From the NCBI GenBank assembly GCA_002747035.1, contig PDRZ01000015.1:1-64000 (forward strand): a DNA stretch of 64,000 nucleotides, written 5' to 3'. The translations under genes and the position numbers were made by a program. Source of the stretch: Rhodobacterales bacterium (lineage in GTDB: Bacteria; Pseudomonadota; Alphaproteobacteria; Rhodobacterales; Rhodobacteraceae). The notes beneath the pieces were generated by a model. The model worked only from the letters and a program-made list of their open reading frames with translations, made no database searches and had not been told where the DNA came from. Positions 25,577 through 34,576 of the stretch are shown here, in pieces (positions within the stretch are counted from its first letter, which is position 1; every line of letters starts with the position of its first letter).

Positions 25577-27076
25577 TTACGAAAACAGCCCCGCATAGGT
25601 TTCTCGCAGGGCCTTTTTTTGGACCTTGCCCATGGTATTACGGGGCAGTTCGGGCAGGAAAAGCGTTTGTTTGGGTTGTTTGAATTTCGCCAGTTGAGCG
25701 CCGGTCACCGCCGTTACGTCCTCTGGAGTCAGCCCGTCGTCTTCTTTTACAATCACCGCCACCACCGCTTCGCCAAAGTCGGGGTGCGGTACGCCGATCA
25801 CCGCACTTTCCAGCACGCCGGGGATGTCGTCAATCAGGCTTTCGATCTCTTTGGGATAGACATTGAACCCGCCGGTGATGATCAAATCTCTGGCGCGCCC
25901 CACGATCGAGACATAGCCGTCATCGTCCACCATTCCAAGATCACCGGTAATGAACCAGCCGTTTTCCCGCAGCTCTTCCGCTGTTTTCTCTGGCATCTGC
26001 CAATAGCCCTGGAACACATTCGGCCCGCGTACTTCCAGCGTACCGATTTCGCCCTGCGCCACTTCCGTATCGCCATCCATCACGCGCAATTCGACCCCCG
26101 GCAGGGGAAAGCCCACAGTGCCAGCGCGCCGGTCGCCGTCATAGGGGTTGGAGGTGTTCATGTTGGTTTCGGTCATGCCATAGCGTTCGAGGATGCGGTG
26201 GCCCGTCCGCGCCTCCCACTTTTCGTGGGTATCCACCAGCAAGGGTGCCGAGCCCGATACGAACAGCCGCATATTCCCCGCCCGGTCGCGGGTCAGGCGC
26301 GGATCGTCCAGCAGGCGGGTGTAGAAGGTTGGCACCCCCATGAGCGACGTCGCCGTCGGCATCGCCTCTAGTATCGCGCCCGTATCGAATTTCGACAGGA
26401 ACACAACCGAGGCCCCGGCCAGCAGCGCCACGTTGGTGGCCACGAACAGCCCGTGGGTGTGAAAGATCGGCAGGGCATGGATCAGCACATCCTCGGATGT
26501 GAACCTCCAGTAATCCCGCAGGGTTTCGGAATTCGAACTGAGATTGTCGTGGGATAGCATGGCCCCCTTGGACCGCCCCGTGGTGCCCGAGGTATAGAGG
26601 ATCGCGGCGAGATCATTGGCCGTGCGTGCCACCGGATCAAACCCGGGTTCGGGCAGGTCGGCCATCAACGTTCCCGTACCGTCAATGGCCAGCGTGAACA
26701 CCCGTGCCGCCGCCGCCAGCGGGGCAATATCACCTTCCCGGGCCGGGTCGCAGACCACAACCGACGGCGTGGCGTCAGAGAGAAAATAGGCGACCTCGGC
26801 CCCGGTATAGGCGGTGTTGAGCGGCAAGAATACGCCCCCGGCCATCACCGTGGCAATATAAAGCTGAATCGCCTCAAGCGATTTTTCCACCTGAACCGCC
26901 ACGCGGTCGCCCGGCACAAGCCCGGCCGCGACCAGCGCCCCGGCCATCCGTTCCGCCCCGGAAAACAGGTCACCAAAGGTCACATCCGCCGCGCCGGGGC
27001 GGGTGGCGAACACCTTGCCCGGCTGCGCCGTCACATGTTGCGCCAGCTTGCTGCATAGGTGGTTTGCGTCATACAT
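25577..27076 (-). CDS. matB: Malonyl-CoA synthetase (malonate--CoA ligase)
   Basis: A 499-residue ANL-superfamily acyl-CoA ligase that closely resembles known MatB proteins. Segments include the ATP loop YTSGTTGRSKGAMLSHDNL, FISGSAPLL-like FVSGSAPLLVDTHEKW, the A5 motif ERYGMTETNMNTSNPYDGDR, ITGDLG, and the C-terminal GGFNVYPKEIES and RNTMGKVQKK with the catalytic lysine. It makes malonyl-CoA from malonate, CoA and ATP. The ATG at 27076 starts the protein; upstream residues are unconserved. No malonyl-CoA decarboxylase or malonate transporter is adjacent, but a DMT-type permease is divergent from it 72 bases away. Confidence 0.92.
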   Translation of the reverse strand: MYDANHLCSKLAQHVTAQPGKVFATRPGAADVTFGDLFSGAERMAGALVAAGLVPGDRVAVQVEKSLEAIQLYIATVMAGGVFLPLNTAYTGAEVAYFLSDATPSVVVCDPAREGDIAPLAAAARVFTLAIDGTGTLMADLPEPGFDPVARTANDLAAILYTSGTTGRSKGAMLSHDNLSSNSETLRDYWRFTSEDVLIHALPIFHTHGLFVATNVALLAGASVVFLSKFDTGAILEAMPTATSLMGVPTFYTRLLDDPRLTRDRAGNMRLFVSGSAPLLVDTHEKWEARTGHRILERYGMTETNMNTSNPYDGDRRAGTVGFPLPGVELRVMDGDTEVAQGEIGTLEVRGPNVFQGYWQMPEKTAEELRENGWFITGDLGMVDDDGYVSIVGRARDLIITGGFNVYPKEIESLIDDIPGVLESAVIGVPHPDFGEAVVAVIVKEDDGLTPEDVTAVTGAQLAKFKQPKQTLFLPELPRNTMGKVQKKALRETYAGLFS

Positions 27077-27148
27077 CGCTTGTCCTCCGGGCTTTGGCCT
27101 GTCATCCAATGTATGCGGCACAAGATCAAGCGAAATGGTGAGGATTCA

Positions 27149-28072
27149 ATGCAACCGCTCAGGGGAATTGCGCTGAAACTGATTTCGGTGACGTTGTTCG
27201 TGATCATGGCGTCGTTGATCAAGGCCTCGGCCCCCCATGTGCCCGCGGGCGAAGCGGTGTTCTTCCGCTCGTTTTTCGCGCTTCCGGTGATTCTTGGGTG
27301 GTTGGCCCTGCGCGGGGATCTGCGTACCGGGTTGAAGGTCGTGTCGCCCATGGGCCACTTTTGGCGCGGTTTCGTGGGGACGGCGGCGATGGGGATGATG
27401 TTTGCAGGTTTAGGCTTGCTGCCCCTGCCCGAGGTCACGGCGATCGGGTATGCTGCGCCCCTGCTGACCGTCGTGTTCGCGGCGATGTTTTTGAACGAAG
27501 AGGTGCGGTTGTTCCGCATGGCCGCCGTTGCCATGGGGTTGGCTGGTGTTCTGGTGGTGATCTCGCCGCGTCTGAGCACATTCAGCGGTGACACGGTGGA
27601 AACCACCGCCGCCATGGGGGCGGTTCTGGTGTTGATGGGGGCGGCCTGTGCGGCGCTGGCGCAGATCTACATTCGCAAGCTGGTCGCCACGGAACAGACC
27701 AGCGCGATTGTGTTCTATTTCTCGATCACCTCAACCCTGTTGTCGCTGTTGACCCTGCCGTTTGGCTGGGTCTGGCCCACGGGGGGCGAGGTGATGTACC
27801 TGATCCTTTCCGGGCTGTTTGGCGGGACCGCGCAGATTTTTCTGACCTCGTCGTATCGCTATGCCCCGGCGTCGGTTGTGGCACCGTTTGATTATGCCTC
27901 TATGTTGCTGGCCCTGCTGGTCGGGTTCTTTGTTTTTGACGAAGTGCCCACGGTGCGGATGCTGGCGGGGGCGGCGATTGTCATTGCCGCCGGGGTGTTG
28001 ATCATTTGGCGGGAACACGCGCTTGGGTTGGAACGCGGGCGTGCGCGCAAGGGGATGACCCCTCAGGGGTGA
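27149..28072 (+). CDS. DMT-superfamily (EamA) transporter
   Basis: A 307-residue inner-membrane protein with two EamA repeats and about ten hydrophobic segments, from GIALKLISVTLFVIMASLIK to AGAAIVIAAGVLIIWREHAL. Such proteins export or import amino acids, nucleotides or other metabolites. The ATG at 27149 begins the usual N-terminus. Position divergent from matB may hint at a carboxylate substrate, but family members cannot be assigned substrates from sequence alone. Two other DMT permeases in the window (37586 and 51356) are only distantly similar in appearance. Confidence 0.88.
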   Translation: MQPLRGIALKLISVTLFVIMASLIKASAPHVPAGEAVFFRSFFALPVILGWLALRGDLRTGLKVVSPMGHFWRGFVGTAAMGMMFAGLGLLPLPEVTAIGYAAPLLTVVFAAMFLNEEVRLFRMAAVAMGLAGVLVVISPRLSTFSGDTVETTAAMGAVLVLMGAACAALAQIYIRKLVATEQTSAIVFYFSITSTLLSLLTLPFGWVWPTGGEVMYLILSGLFGGTAQIFLTSSYRYAPASVVAPFDYASMLLALLVGFFVFDEVPTVRMLAGAAIVIAAGVLIIWREHALGLERGRARKGMTPQG

Positions 28073-28236
28073 ACGGTGCCACCAGCGACGCCGGAGGGGA
28101 GGAATGGGATCTGACGGAGCGGGATTTATTGGTGCGGCAGGCTGGCCCGTTGTGCTGGTGCGGCATGGGCCTTAATACTGGGCCTGTATAACAGCAGACA
28201 ACCCTTACCAGTTGCCGCCCGAAAAGGACCCGCCCC

Positions 28237-29910
28237 ATGGAGATCAGACAGCTTTCCGATGAAATCGCCGTATCCCCCCAGATCACGGCCAAGGACGTGG
28301 CCGCCATTGCCAAGGCCGGGTATCGCGCGATCATCTGTAACCGTCCCGATGGCGAAGCGCCGGACCAACCCAGCGCAAATGCCATCGCCAGGGCGGCGAA
28401 AAAGGCGGGGCTGGCGTTTCGCGATCTGCCTGTGGACAAGGGCATCGTGACGGACGCCAATGCCGGGGACATGAAAACCGCGTTGATGGAGCTTCCTGGT
28501 CCGGTTCTTGCCTATTGTCGCACCGGGACGCGATCGGCCACGGCGTGGTCTTTGGCCGTGGCGGACACCAGACCGTTGCCTGAAATCCTCGAAGCTGCCA
28601 GCGCAGCGGGGTATGACATGTCCGGCGTGGCGCGGCGCATCGTCAACGGCGGCAAGACGCCGACCGAAACGGGGGATGCCAAATATGACGTGGTGATTGT
28701 CGGGGGCGGGGCCGCCGGGATTGCCGTGGCCTCCAGCCTGCACAGCCGCCGACCCGACATTTCCATCGCCGTGATCGACCCGGCAGGAACCCATTATTAC
28801 CAACCTGGCTGGACCATGGTGGGGGCCGGAATTTTCGAGGCTTCGACCACCGCGAAAACCATGGGCGGGCTGATCCCGCGCGACGTGCATTGGATCAAAA
28901 CGGGCGTGGCCGCGTTCGAGCCGGACAACAATGCCGTGCTTCTGGATGGCTGCCGGGTGGTGAAATACAAGCGGCTGGTGGTGTGCCCGGGGCTCAAGCT
29001 GGACTGGGGCGCAATCGAGGGGCTGGAGGAAACGCTGGGCAGCAACGGGGTGACGTCGAATTATCGTTTTGACCTTGCGCCTTATACTTGGGAGCTGGTG
29101 CGCAGGCTGCATCGGGGCCGGGCGGTGTTCACGCAACCACCGATGCCGATCAAATGCCCCGGTGCGCCGCAGAAGGCGATGTACCTGTCCGCCGATCATT
29201 GGCGCAAGGGCAACGTTCTGCCGGGCATGGATATTCAATTCATGACCTCGCTGAATACCCTGTTCGGGATCAAGGATTACGTGCCGGCGCTGCAAAGCTA
29301 TGTCGATCTCTACGGGATCGACGTGAATTACACGACGACGCTGAAGGCGGTGGATGGTGCTGCGCAGAAGGCCTGGTTTGACAAGGTGGATGCTGCGGGC
29401 AATGTCGAGCGGATCGAAACCAGCTTTGATATGCTGCACGTGGCACCGCCCCAGACCGCGCCGGATGTCATCCGGGTATCGCCGCTGGCCGATGCCGGGG
29501 GCTGGGTCGATGTGGATCAGGCCACGCTGCGCCACAGGCAATACGAAAACATCTGGGCACTGGGCGACGTGGCCAACACACCCAATTCCAAAACCGCCGC
29601 CGCCGCGCGGGCACAGGCACCCGTGGTCGCCGAAAACATGGCGGACGACATGATGGGCAAATCCCCCACCGCCGTTTACAACGGCTATGGCTCCTGTCCG
29701 CTGACCGTGGAGCGGGGCAAGATCGTGCTGGCCGAATTCGGCTATGGCGGGGTGTTGATGCCGACCTTCCCCAAGTGGATGATTGATGGCACCAAACCGT
29801 CGCGCATGGCCTGGGTTTTGAAGGAACAGATCCTGCCCCCGGTCTACTGGAAGGCGATGCTGCGCGGCAAGGAATGGCTGGCCAAACCCGAAAAGATTTC
29901 GGCGGGGTAA
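28237..29910 (+). CDS. Fusion of phosphatase-like DUF442 (Blh) domain and type II sulfide:quinone oxidoreductase
   Basis: A 557-residue two-domain protein. Residues 1-110 match the beta-lactamase-hydrolase-like/DUF442 domain, with a Cys-based loop AYCRTGTRSA (92-101) recalling the phosphatase signature CxxGxRS. Residues 150-557 are an FAD flavoprotein: dinucleotide motif VIVGGGAAGIAV (153-164), then the redox cysteines in VCPGLKLDW, PIKCPGAPQKAMYL and GYGSCPLT, the pattern of mitochondrial-type SQR. The enzyme should oxidise sulfide and pass electrons to ubiquinone; the N-terminal part may process persulfide or bind thiols. A SulP transporter follows 67 bases downstream on the same strand, consistent with export or exchange of an oxidised sulfur anion. 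No BigR-type regulator is present in the window. Confidence 0.88.
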   Translation: MEIRQLSDEIAVSPQITAKDVAAIAKAGYRAIICNRPDGEAPDQPSANAIARAAKKAGLAFRDLPVDKGIVTDANAGDMKTALMELPGPVLAYCRTGTRSATAWSLAVADTRPLPEILEAASAAGYDMSGVARRIVNGGKTPTETGDAKYDVVIVGGGAAGIAVASSLHSRRPDISIAVIDPAGTHYYQPGWTMVGAGIFEASTTAKTMGGLIPRDVHWIKTGVAAFEPDNNAVLLDGCRVVKYKRLVVCPGLKLDWGAIEGLEETLGSNGVTSNYRFDLAPYTWELVRRLHRGRAVFTQPPMPIKCPGAPQKAMYLSADHWRKGNVLPGMDIQFMTSLNTLFGIKDYVPALQSYVDLYGIDVNYTTTLKAVDGAAQKAWFDKVDAAGNVERIETSFDMLHVAPPQTAPDVIRVSPLADAGGWVDVDQATLRHRQYENIWALGDVANTPNSKTAAAARAQAPVVAENMADDMMGKSPTAVYNGYGSCPLTVERGKIVLAEFGYGGVLMPTFPKWMIDGTKPSRMAWVLKEQILPPVYWKAMLRGKEWLAKPEKISAG

Positions 29911-29977
29911 GCTCTTCACATTCGTGTCGCTGAATGTTTAAAGGACGCGAGCCGAGTATAACGGAGCGCGCCCTTTC

Positions 29978-31729
29978 ATGTCCCGCCGTAGATCCACCCC
30001 TCTTGAACGTCATCTGCCGATCCTTGGATGGGCGCGGAGCTATTCCCGCGATACGGCGCTGTCCGATCTGGTTGCGGCGGTGATCGTGACGATCATGCTG
30101 ATCCCGCAATCGCTGGCCTATGCCATGCTGGCCGGGTTGCCCCCCGAAATGGGGCTTTATGCGTCGATCCTGCCGCTTGTGGCCTATGCCGTGTTCGGGA
30201 CCAGCCGCACATTGGCCGTGGGGCCGGTGGCGGTGGTGTCGTTGATGACGGCCGCCTCGGTCGGGCAACTGGCGTTGCAGGGCACGGCGGAATACATCGC
30301 CGCCGCTATCGCGCTGGCCTTTCTCTCGGGTCTGATCTTGTTGGTCATGGGGCTGTTCCGGCTTGGGTTTCTTGCCAATTTCCTGAGCCACCCGGTGATT
30401 TCCGGGTTTATCACTGCCTCGGGCCTTTTGATCGCGATAAGCCAGTTGAAACATCTGGCGGGGATTGAGGCACATGGTCATTCGTTGCCCGGCCTTTTGG
30501 GGTCGCTTTGGGTGCATCTGGACGAGGTGAATTGGTACACGGTGGGGATTGGCGGGGCGTCGGTGGCGTTCCTGTTCTGGGTGCGCGGCGGGTTGAAACC
30601 ATTGCTGTTGGCGCGCGGCATGCGCCCGCGTCTGGCCGATATCCTGGCCAAAGCCGGGCCAGTGGGGGCGGTGGTTGTGACCGTGGCCATCACCGCGCTG
30701 TTCAGATTGGCCGACAAGGGGGTCAAAATCGTCGGTGAGGTGCCCATGGGTCTGCCGCCCTTTGCGTTTCCCGGCTTTTCCGCCGAGCTATGGCAACAGC
30801 TGTTTCTGTCTGCTGTTCTGATTTCCATCATCGGCTTCGTGGAAAGCGTGTCGGTGGCGCAAACGCTGGCCGCGAAGCGCCGTCAACGCATCGACCCGGA
30901 TCAGGAACTGGTGGGGCTTGGGTCCGCCAATATCGCCTCGGCCCTTTCGGGGGGGTATCCCGTCACCGGCGGATTTGCCCGGTCGGTGGTAAATTTCGAC
31001 GCCGGTGCGGAAACGCCCGCGGCGGGGGCGTTTACGGCGGTTGGCATCCTGTTTGCCGCGGCCCTTCTGACCCCTCTGCTGTATTTCCTGCCAAAGGCGA
31101 CGCTGGCGGCGACCATCATCGTGGCGGTGTTGAACCTTGTGGATTTCAGCATTCTGAAAAAGACCTGGGGCTATTCGCGGGTGGACTTTGCCGCCGTCGC
31201 CGCGACCATCCTGCTGACCCTTGGGTTCGGGGTTGAGGTGGGCGTGTCGGCGGGGGTTCTGATCTCGCTTGGCCTGTTTCTTTACAAAACCTCGCGCCCC
31301 CATGTGGCCGAGGTGGGGCTGGTGCCGAAGACTCAGCATTTCCGTAATATCCTGCGCCATGATGTGATCACCAGCGTCAACATGCTGACCCTGCGGATCG
31401 ACGAAAGCCTTTACTTTGCCAATGCGCGGTTCATGGAGGATTATATTCTGGACCGCATCAGTTGCGACCAACCCATCCGCCATGTGGTGTTGATGTGTTC
31501 GGCAGTCAACGAAATCGACATTTCGGCGCTGGAAACCCTGGAAGAGCTGAACCGGCGGCTGGGTGAAATGCAGATCAGGCTGCACCTGTCCGAGGTAAAG
31601 GGGCCGGTGATGGACCGGCTGAAACGCAGCCATTTTCTTGATCAATTGACGGGGCAGGTGTTCCTTGCGCAATATGACGCGATGAAAACGTTGACCCCTT
31701 CGGCGTTGACAGAGACGGGACAGCCATGA
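29978..31729 (+). CDS. SulP-family anion transporter with STAS domain
   Basis: A 583-residue SLC26/SulP permease. The first 440 residues carry 10-14 membrane segments with family hallmarks LIPQSLAYAMLAGLPPEMGL, YAVFGTSRTLAVGP, GFVESVSVAQTLAAKRRQRI and GGYPVTGGFARSVVNF. The C-terminal STAS domain includes VVLMCSAVNEIDISALETL. Members carry sulfate, bicarbonate or related anions. Its place right after a sulfide:quinone oxidoreductase suggests a sulfur oxyanion, and similar pairs are known in bacteria; bicarbonate remains possible. Confidence 0.9.
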   Translation: MSRRRSTPLERHLPILGWARSYSRDTALSDLVAAVIVTIMLIPQSLAYAMLAGLPPEMGLYASILPLVAYAVFGTSRTLAVGPVAVVSLMTAASVGQLALQGTAEYIAAAIALAFLSGLILLVMGLFRLGFLANFLSHPVISGFITASGLLIAISQLKHLAGIEAHGHSLPGLLGSLWVHLDEVNWYTVGIGGASVAFLFWVRGGLKPLLLARGMRPRLADILAKAGPVGAVVVTVAITALFRLADKGVKIVGEVPMGLPPFAFPGFSAELWQQLFLSAVLISIIGFVESVSVAQTLAAKRRQRIDPDQELVGLGSANIASALSGGYPVTGGFARSVVNFDAGAETPAAGAFTAVGILFAAALLTPLLYFLPKATLAATIIVAVLNLVDFSILKKTWGYSRVDFAAVAATILLTLGFGVEVGVSAGVLISLGLFLYKTSRPHVAEVGLVPKTQHFRNILRHDVITSVNMLTLRIDESLYFANARFMEDYILDRISCDQPIRHVVLMCSAVNEIDISALETLEELNRRLGEMQIRLHLSEVKGPVMDRLKRSHFLDQLTGQVFLAQYDAMKTLTPSALTETGQP

Positions 31730-31773
31730 CCAGAACCCCCGCGCCTGCGCTGCCCTAGGGGGCGGCTGAGCCT

Positions 31774-32283
31774 TTGACCCAGGACAGGCCAAAAGGGCGG
31801 ATGGAGGTTGAACCGCGGCTGGCTATTGCGGGGTTCCTGTTGGCCCATCCCAATTGGGACGGGGTTGCGGTGGTGGTGGGCGATCCCACCCACTGGGCCC
31901 AGATCAGCGCGGACGAGGTGGTAAGTTTTCAATCATTCCTGACCCTGCGTATTGCCGCCGCACTGGGCGCGCGGGGGGCTGTGGATGGTGGAGGCCGCGT
32001 GGATGGGGCAGCGATGGCAGAAACCCTGTCGCGTCCCGAACGGTTGGCCGCCCATCTGGCCAGCGCCGAGATCGGTGGCGCGCCCGGCGCTGCGCTGGGC
32101 CATCTGATCGGGGCCGAGCTGGGTGCCGCGCGACCCTATTGGCTGGGTCAACAGGTGGTGGTTTTGGGAACGGGTGCGATGGCCGCAGCCTATGCCGCCG
32201 CGTTGGAGGCCCAGGGCGTTCCGGTGCATTGTGCGGAGTTTGACAACTGCGTGGCCACGGCCCGCGCACGGCTGGCGCAGTGA
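31774..32283 (+). pseudogene. Truncated 2-dehydro-3-deoxygalactonokinase-like protein (C-terminal half)
   Basis: A 169-residue frame starting with TTG. Its middle, IAGFLLAHPNWDGVAVVVGD then ISADEVVSFQSFLTLRIAAA, lines up with the second half of DgoK (family pattern ETQIxGFLAxxPxxDGVxxxPGTHTKW, then SFxTxMTGELFxLL). The end, GHLIGAELGAARPYWLGQQV and YAAALEAQG, also matches. The N-terminal ATP-binding half is absent, and the catalytic-region GTHTKW is degraded to GDPTHW, so kinase activity is unlikely. It starts 44 bases after the SulP stop, with a short ATG frame (M-T-R-T-P-...) ending in TAG between them. It may be a pseudogene or a repurposed fragment; base usage is normal, which suggests either recent decay or retained translation. 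Confidence 0.55.
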
Positions 32284-32329
32284 ACTGATCCGGGCACGGG
32301 CGCGGGATCAAAGCCTACTTCCGTCAGCT

Positions 32330-34408
32330 TTACGTGCGGCGGGTGGGGCGGGCGTCGCCGCTTTTTTTGCCCTTGGAACGCGCCTTGGCCTCGGCGGCCG
32401 CTTTGGCGCGGGCGCGGTTTTTCTTGCTGGAAGGTTTGCCAGCGGGCGGTTTTGGCCCTGTGGGTTTGCTGTCGCGTTTTCCATAAGGTTTTCCAGCGGG
32501 CTTTCCGGCTGGTTTTCCGGTTGGTTTCCCCGGGGATTTACCCGAGGGCTTTCCGGTTGGTTTGCCAGATGTCTTCTCGGATTTCGGTTTTTCAAAACGC
32601 GGCTTTTCGGATGAGTCATCCGACCGTTTGCGGGGGGCGGTGACGGCACCATCGCGATGGGCCGCGCTTTGTTTGCCGGTTTTCTTGGGGCTGGGTTTGG
32701 GGCCGGATTTGTGACTGGGGTCAGGGCGATCCTCCCATACCCGCTCAGCGCCCCCTTTGCGATGGGGTTTGCCCTTGGATTTCCAATCGGGTTTGCCACC
32801 CTTGCCCCCCTTGTAAGGTGGTTTGGCGGGCAGGTCCGGTTTGCCGTCAAGCTGTTCCACCACGCCAACCCCGTTCACGGTCATCGCCGCGCCCAGGGAC
32901 GCGACGAAGCCGGGCACAGAGGTTTCGCGGATTTCGAACACGGATTCGTTGTCCAGAATGCGGATTGCGCCGATATCGTCGCGGGTGATGTCGCCGCCAT
33001 CGCACAGGCGGGGCAGCAATCGGCGCGGGTCGACGTTTTGGTTGCGCCCGCCCTTGATGCTGAACCATGTGCTTGGGCCAAACGCCTCGCGCGGGGCGCG
33101 GGGGGTGGGGGTGCCGGGATCAGAAAGCTCTTCCGGGGCGGATTGACGGATGCGGTACAGGCGCAGATAGGCGGTGGCCAGTTGATCCGCCGTGAAAGCG
33201 TCGCGCAGCTTTGCCGCCGTGATCTCTTCGCCCTTGCTGGGCGCATCGGTCCAGATCGGGTCGGCCAACATCCGCGCTTCGTCGCGTTCATTGACCGCCT
33301 CGGCAGAGGGCGCTGGCCCCCATGTGGCGTTCAGCCTGGCCATCCCCAACAGCCGCTCTGCCTTGCGCCGTACCTTGGGGGTGACGATCAGCGCGCTGGC
33401 CCCTTTGCGCCCCGCGCGCCCCGTGCGTCCCGAGCGGTGCAACAGGGTTTCGTGGCTGGACGGCAGTTCGGCATGGATCACGAGGTCAAGGTTGGGCAGG
33501 TCGATCCCCCGCGCCGCCACATCCGTGGCGACACAGACCCGCGCACGCCCGTCGCGCATGGCCTGCAGGGCGTGAGAGCGTTCCGCCTGTGACAGCTCAC
33601 CGGAAAGCGACACCACCTGAAATCCCCGATTCGACAGGCGGGTGGTCAGGCGGTTGACCATGGCGCGGGTATTGGCGAACACGATGGCATTGGGGGCCTC
33701 GTGATAGCGCAACACGTTGATGATTGCGTTTTCCCCATCCCGTTGCGCCACGTTATGGGCAAGATAGTCGATATCCGCGTGCTGTTCCTTTTCAGCCAGC
33801 GTTGTGACGCGCACGGCGTCCTTTTGATAGCTTTTGGCCAGGTTGGCGATGCCACGCGGCACGGTGGCGGAAAACAACAGGGTGCGGCGGGTGTCGGGCG
33901 TTTCCGACAGGATGAATTCAAGGTCTTCGCGAAACCCGAGATCCAGCATTTCGTCGGCTTCATCCAGCACCACGGCACGCAGGGCGGACAGGTCGATGGA
34001 GCCGCGCATGATATGGTCGCGCAGCCGCCCCGGCGTGGCCACGACCACATGGGCCCCACGGGCCAGGGCGCGGCGTTCGTCGCGCATGTCCATGCCCCCG
34101 ACACAGGAGGCCAGAACCGCCCCCGCCTTGCCATAAAGCCAGGCCAGTTCGCGTTTCACCTGAAGGGCCAGTTCGCGGGTGGGCGCGATGACCAGCGCCA
34201 CGGGCGCGTCGGCGGGGTCGAATGCTTCGCCTTCGCCCAACAGGGTCGGCGCGATGGCAAGGCCGAAGCCCACGGTTTTGCCCGATCCGGTCTGGGCCGA
34301 TACCAACAGGTCCGCGCCGTCCAGCTCGGGGTTGGTGACTGCGGTCTGAACCGGGGTCAGGTCGGTATATCCGCGCGCGTCCAGCGCGTCTTTGATGGCA
34401 TGTTTCAC
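32330..34408 (-). CDS. DEAD-box RNA helicase with DbpA-like RNA-binding domain and basic low-complexity tail
   Basis: A 692-residue ATP-dependent RNA helicase. Motifs in order: Q-motif region YTDLTPVQTAV, Walker A SAQTGSGKT, PTRELALQ, TPGRL, DEADEML, SAT, and in the second domain HRSGRTGRAGRKG. A DbpA-type RRM follows (VDPRRLLPRLCDGGDITRDD). The last 150 residues are rich in Lys, Gly, Pro and Ser with tandem GKPxGKP units, likely an unstructured RNA-binding tail. The start is probably the GTG at 34408, with AGGA upstream; longer frames would add low-quality residues. It is probably involved in ribosome assembly or cold adaptation, as for DbpA/CsdA. Confidence 0.9.
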   Translation of the reverse strand: MKHAIKDALDARGYTDLTPVQTAVTNPELDGADLLVSAQTGSGKTVGFGLAIAPTLLGEGEAFDPADAPVALVIAPTRELALQVKRELAWLYGKAGAVLASCVGGMDMRDERRALARGAHVVVATPGRLRDHIMRGSIDLSALRAVVLDEADEMLDLGFREDLEFILSETPDTRRTLLFSATVPRGIANLAKSYQKDAVRVTTLAEKEQHADIDYLAHNVAQRDGENAIINVLRYHEAPNAIVFANTRAMVNRLTTRLSNRGFQVVSLSGELSQAERSHALQAMRDGRARVCVATDVAARGIDLPNLDLVIHAELPSSHETLLHRSGRTGRAGRKGASALIVTPKVRRKAERLLGMARLNATWGPAPSAEAVNERDEARMLADPIWTDAPSKGEEITAAKLRDAFTADQLATAYLRLYRIRQSAPEELSDPGTPTPRAPREAFGPSTWFSIKGGRNQNVDPRRLLPRLCDGGDITRDDIGAIRILDNESVFEIRETSVPGFVASLGAAMTVNGVGVVEQLDGKPDLPAKPPYKGGKGGKPDWKSKGKPHRKGGAERVWEDRPDPSHKSGPKPSPKKTGKQSAAHRDGAVTAPRKRSDDSSEKPRFEKPKSEKTSGKPTGKPSGKSPGKPTGKPAGKPAGKPYGKRDSKPTGPKPPAGKPSSKKNRARAKAAAEAKARSKGKKSGDARPTRRT

Positions 34409-34524
34409 CGGTTTGGGTGTCCTATCGGTTGGGCGGGTTGGCGCGGAACGCGTACAGCCCGTTGAGAGTGTGGCCGCTTCGAACTGGCTTGTCACTCAGG
34501 CCGGTTTCGAAACGCTTTATAAAC

Positions 34525-34553
34525 GAAAAAACCCGCCCAGGGGTTGGGCGGGG
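34525..34553 (-). terminator. Terminator downstream of dapA
   Basis: On the minus strand the stem CCCGCCC/GGGCGGG (arms at 34546-34552 and 34532-34538) is followed by TTTTTTCG. It lies 24 bases after the dapA stop (34577), separating dapA from the helicase gene on the same strand. Confidence 0.88.
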
Positions 34554-34576
34554 TCGTCCGGGATATGAGGCCGGGA

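Noticed and set aside
25422-25595. 57-codon plus-strand frame in the ridA-matB gap
   Set aside because: Pro/Ala-rich, no ribosome-binding site, ends inside matB; unlike neighbouring proteins.
28126-29919. 597-codon minus-strand frame over the SQR fusion
   Set aside because: Antisense to a clear gene; no conserved pattern.
32470-32600. Possible tandem-repeat or CRISPR-like array
   Set aside because: The periodicity is explained by in-frame GKPxGKP codons of the helicase tail; there are no spacers.
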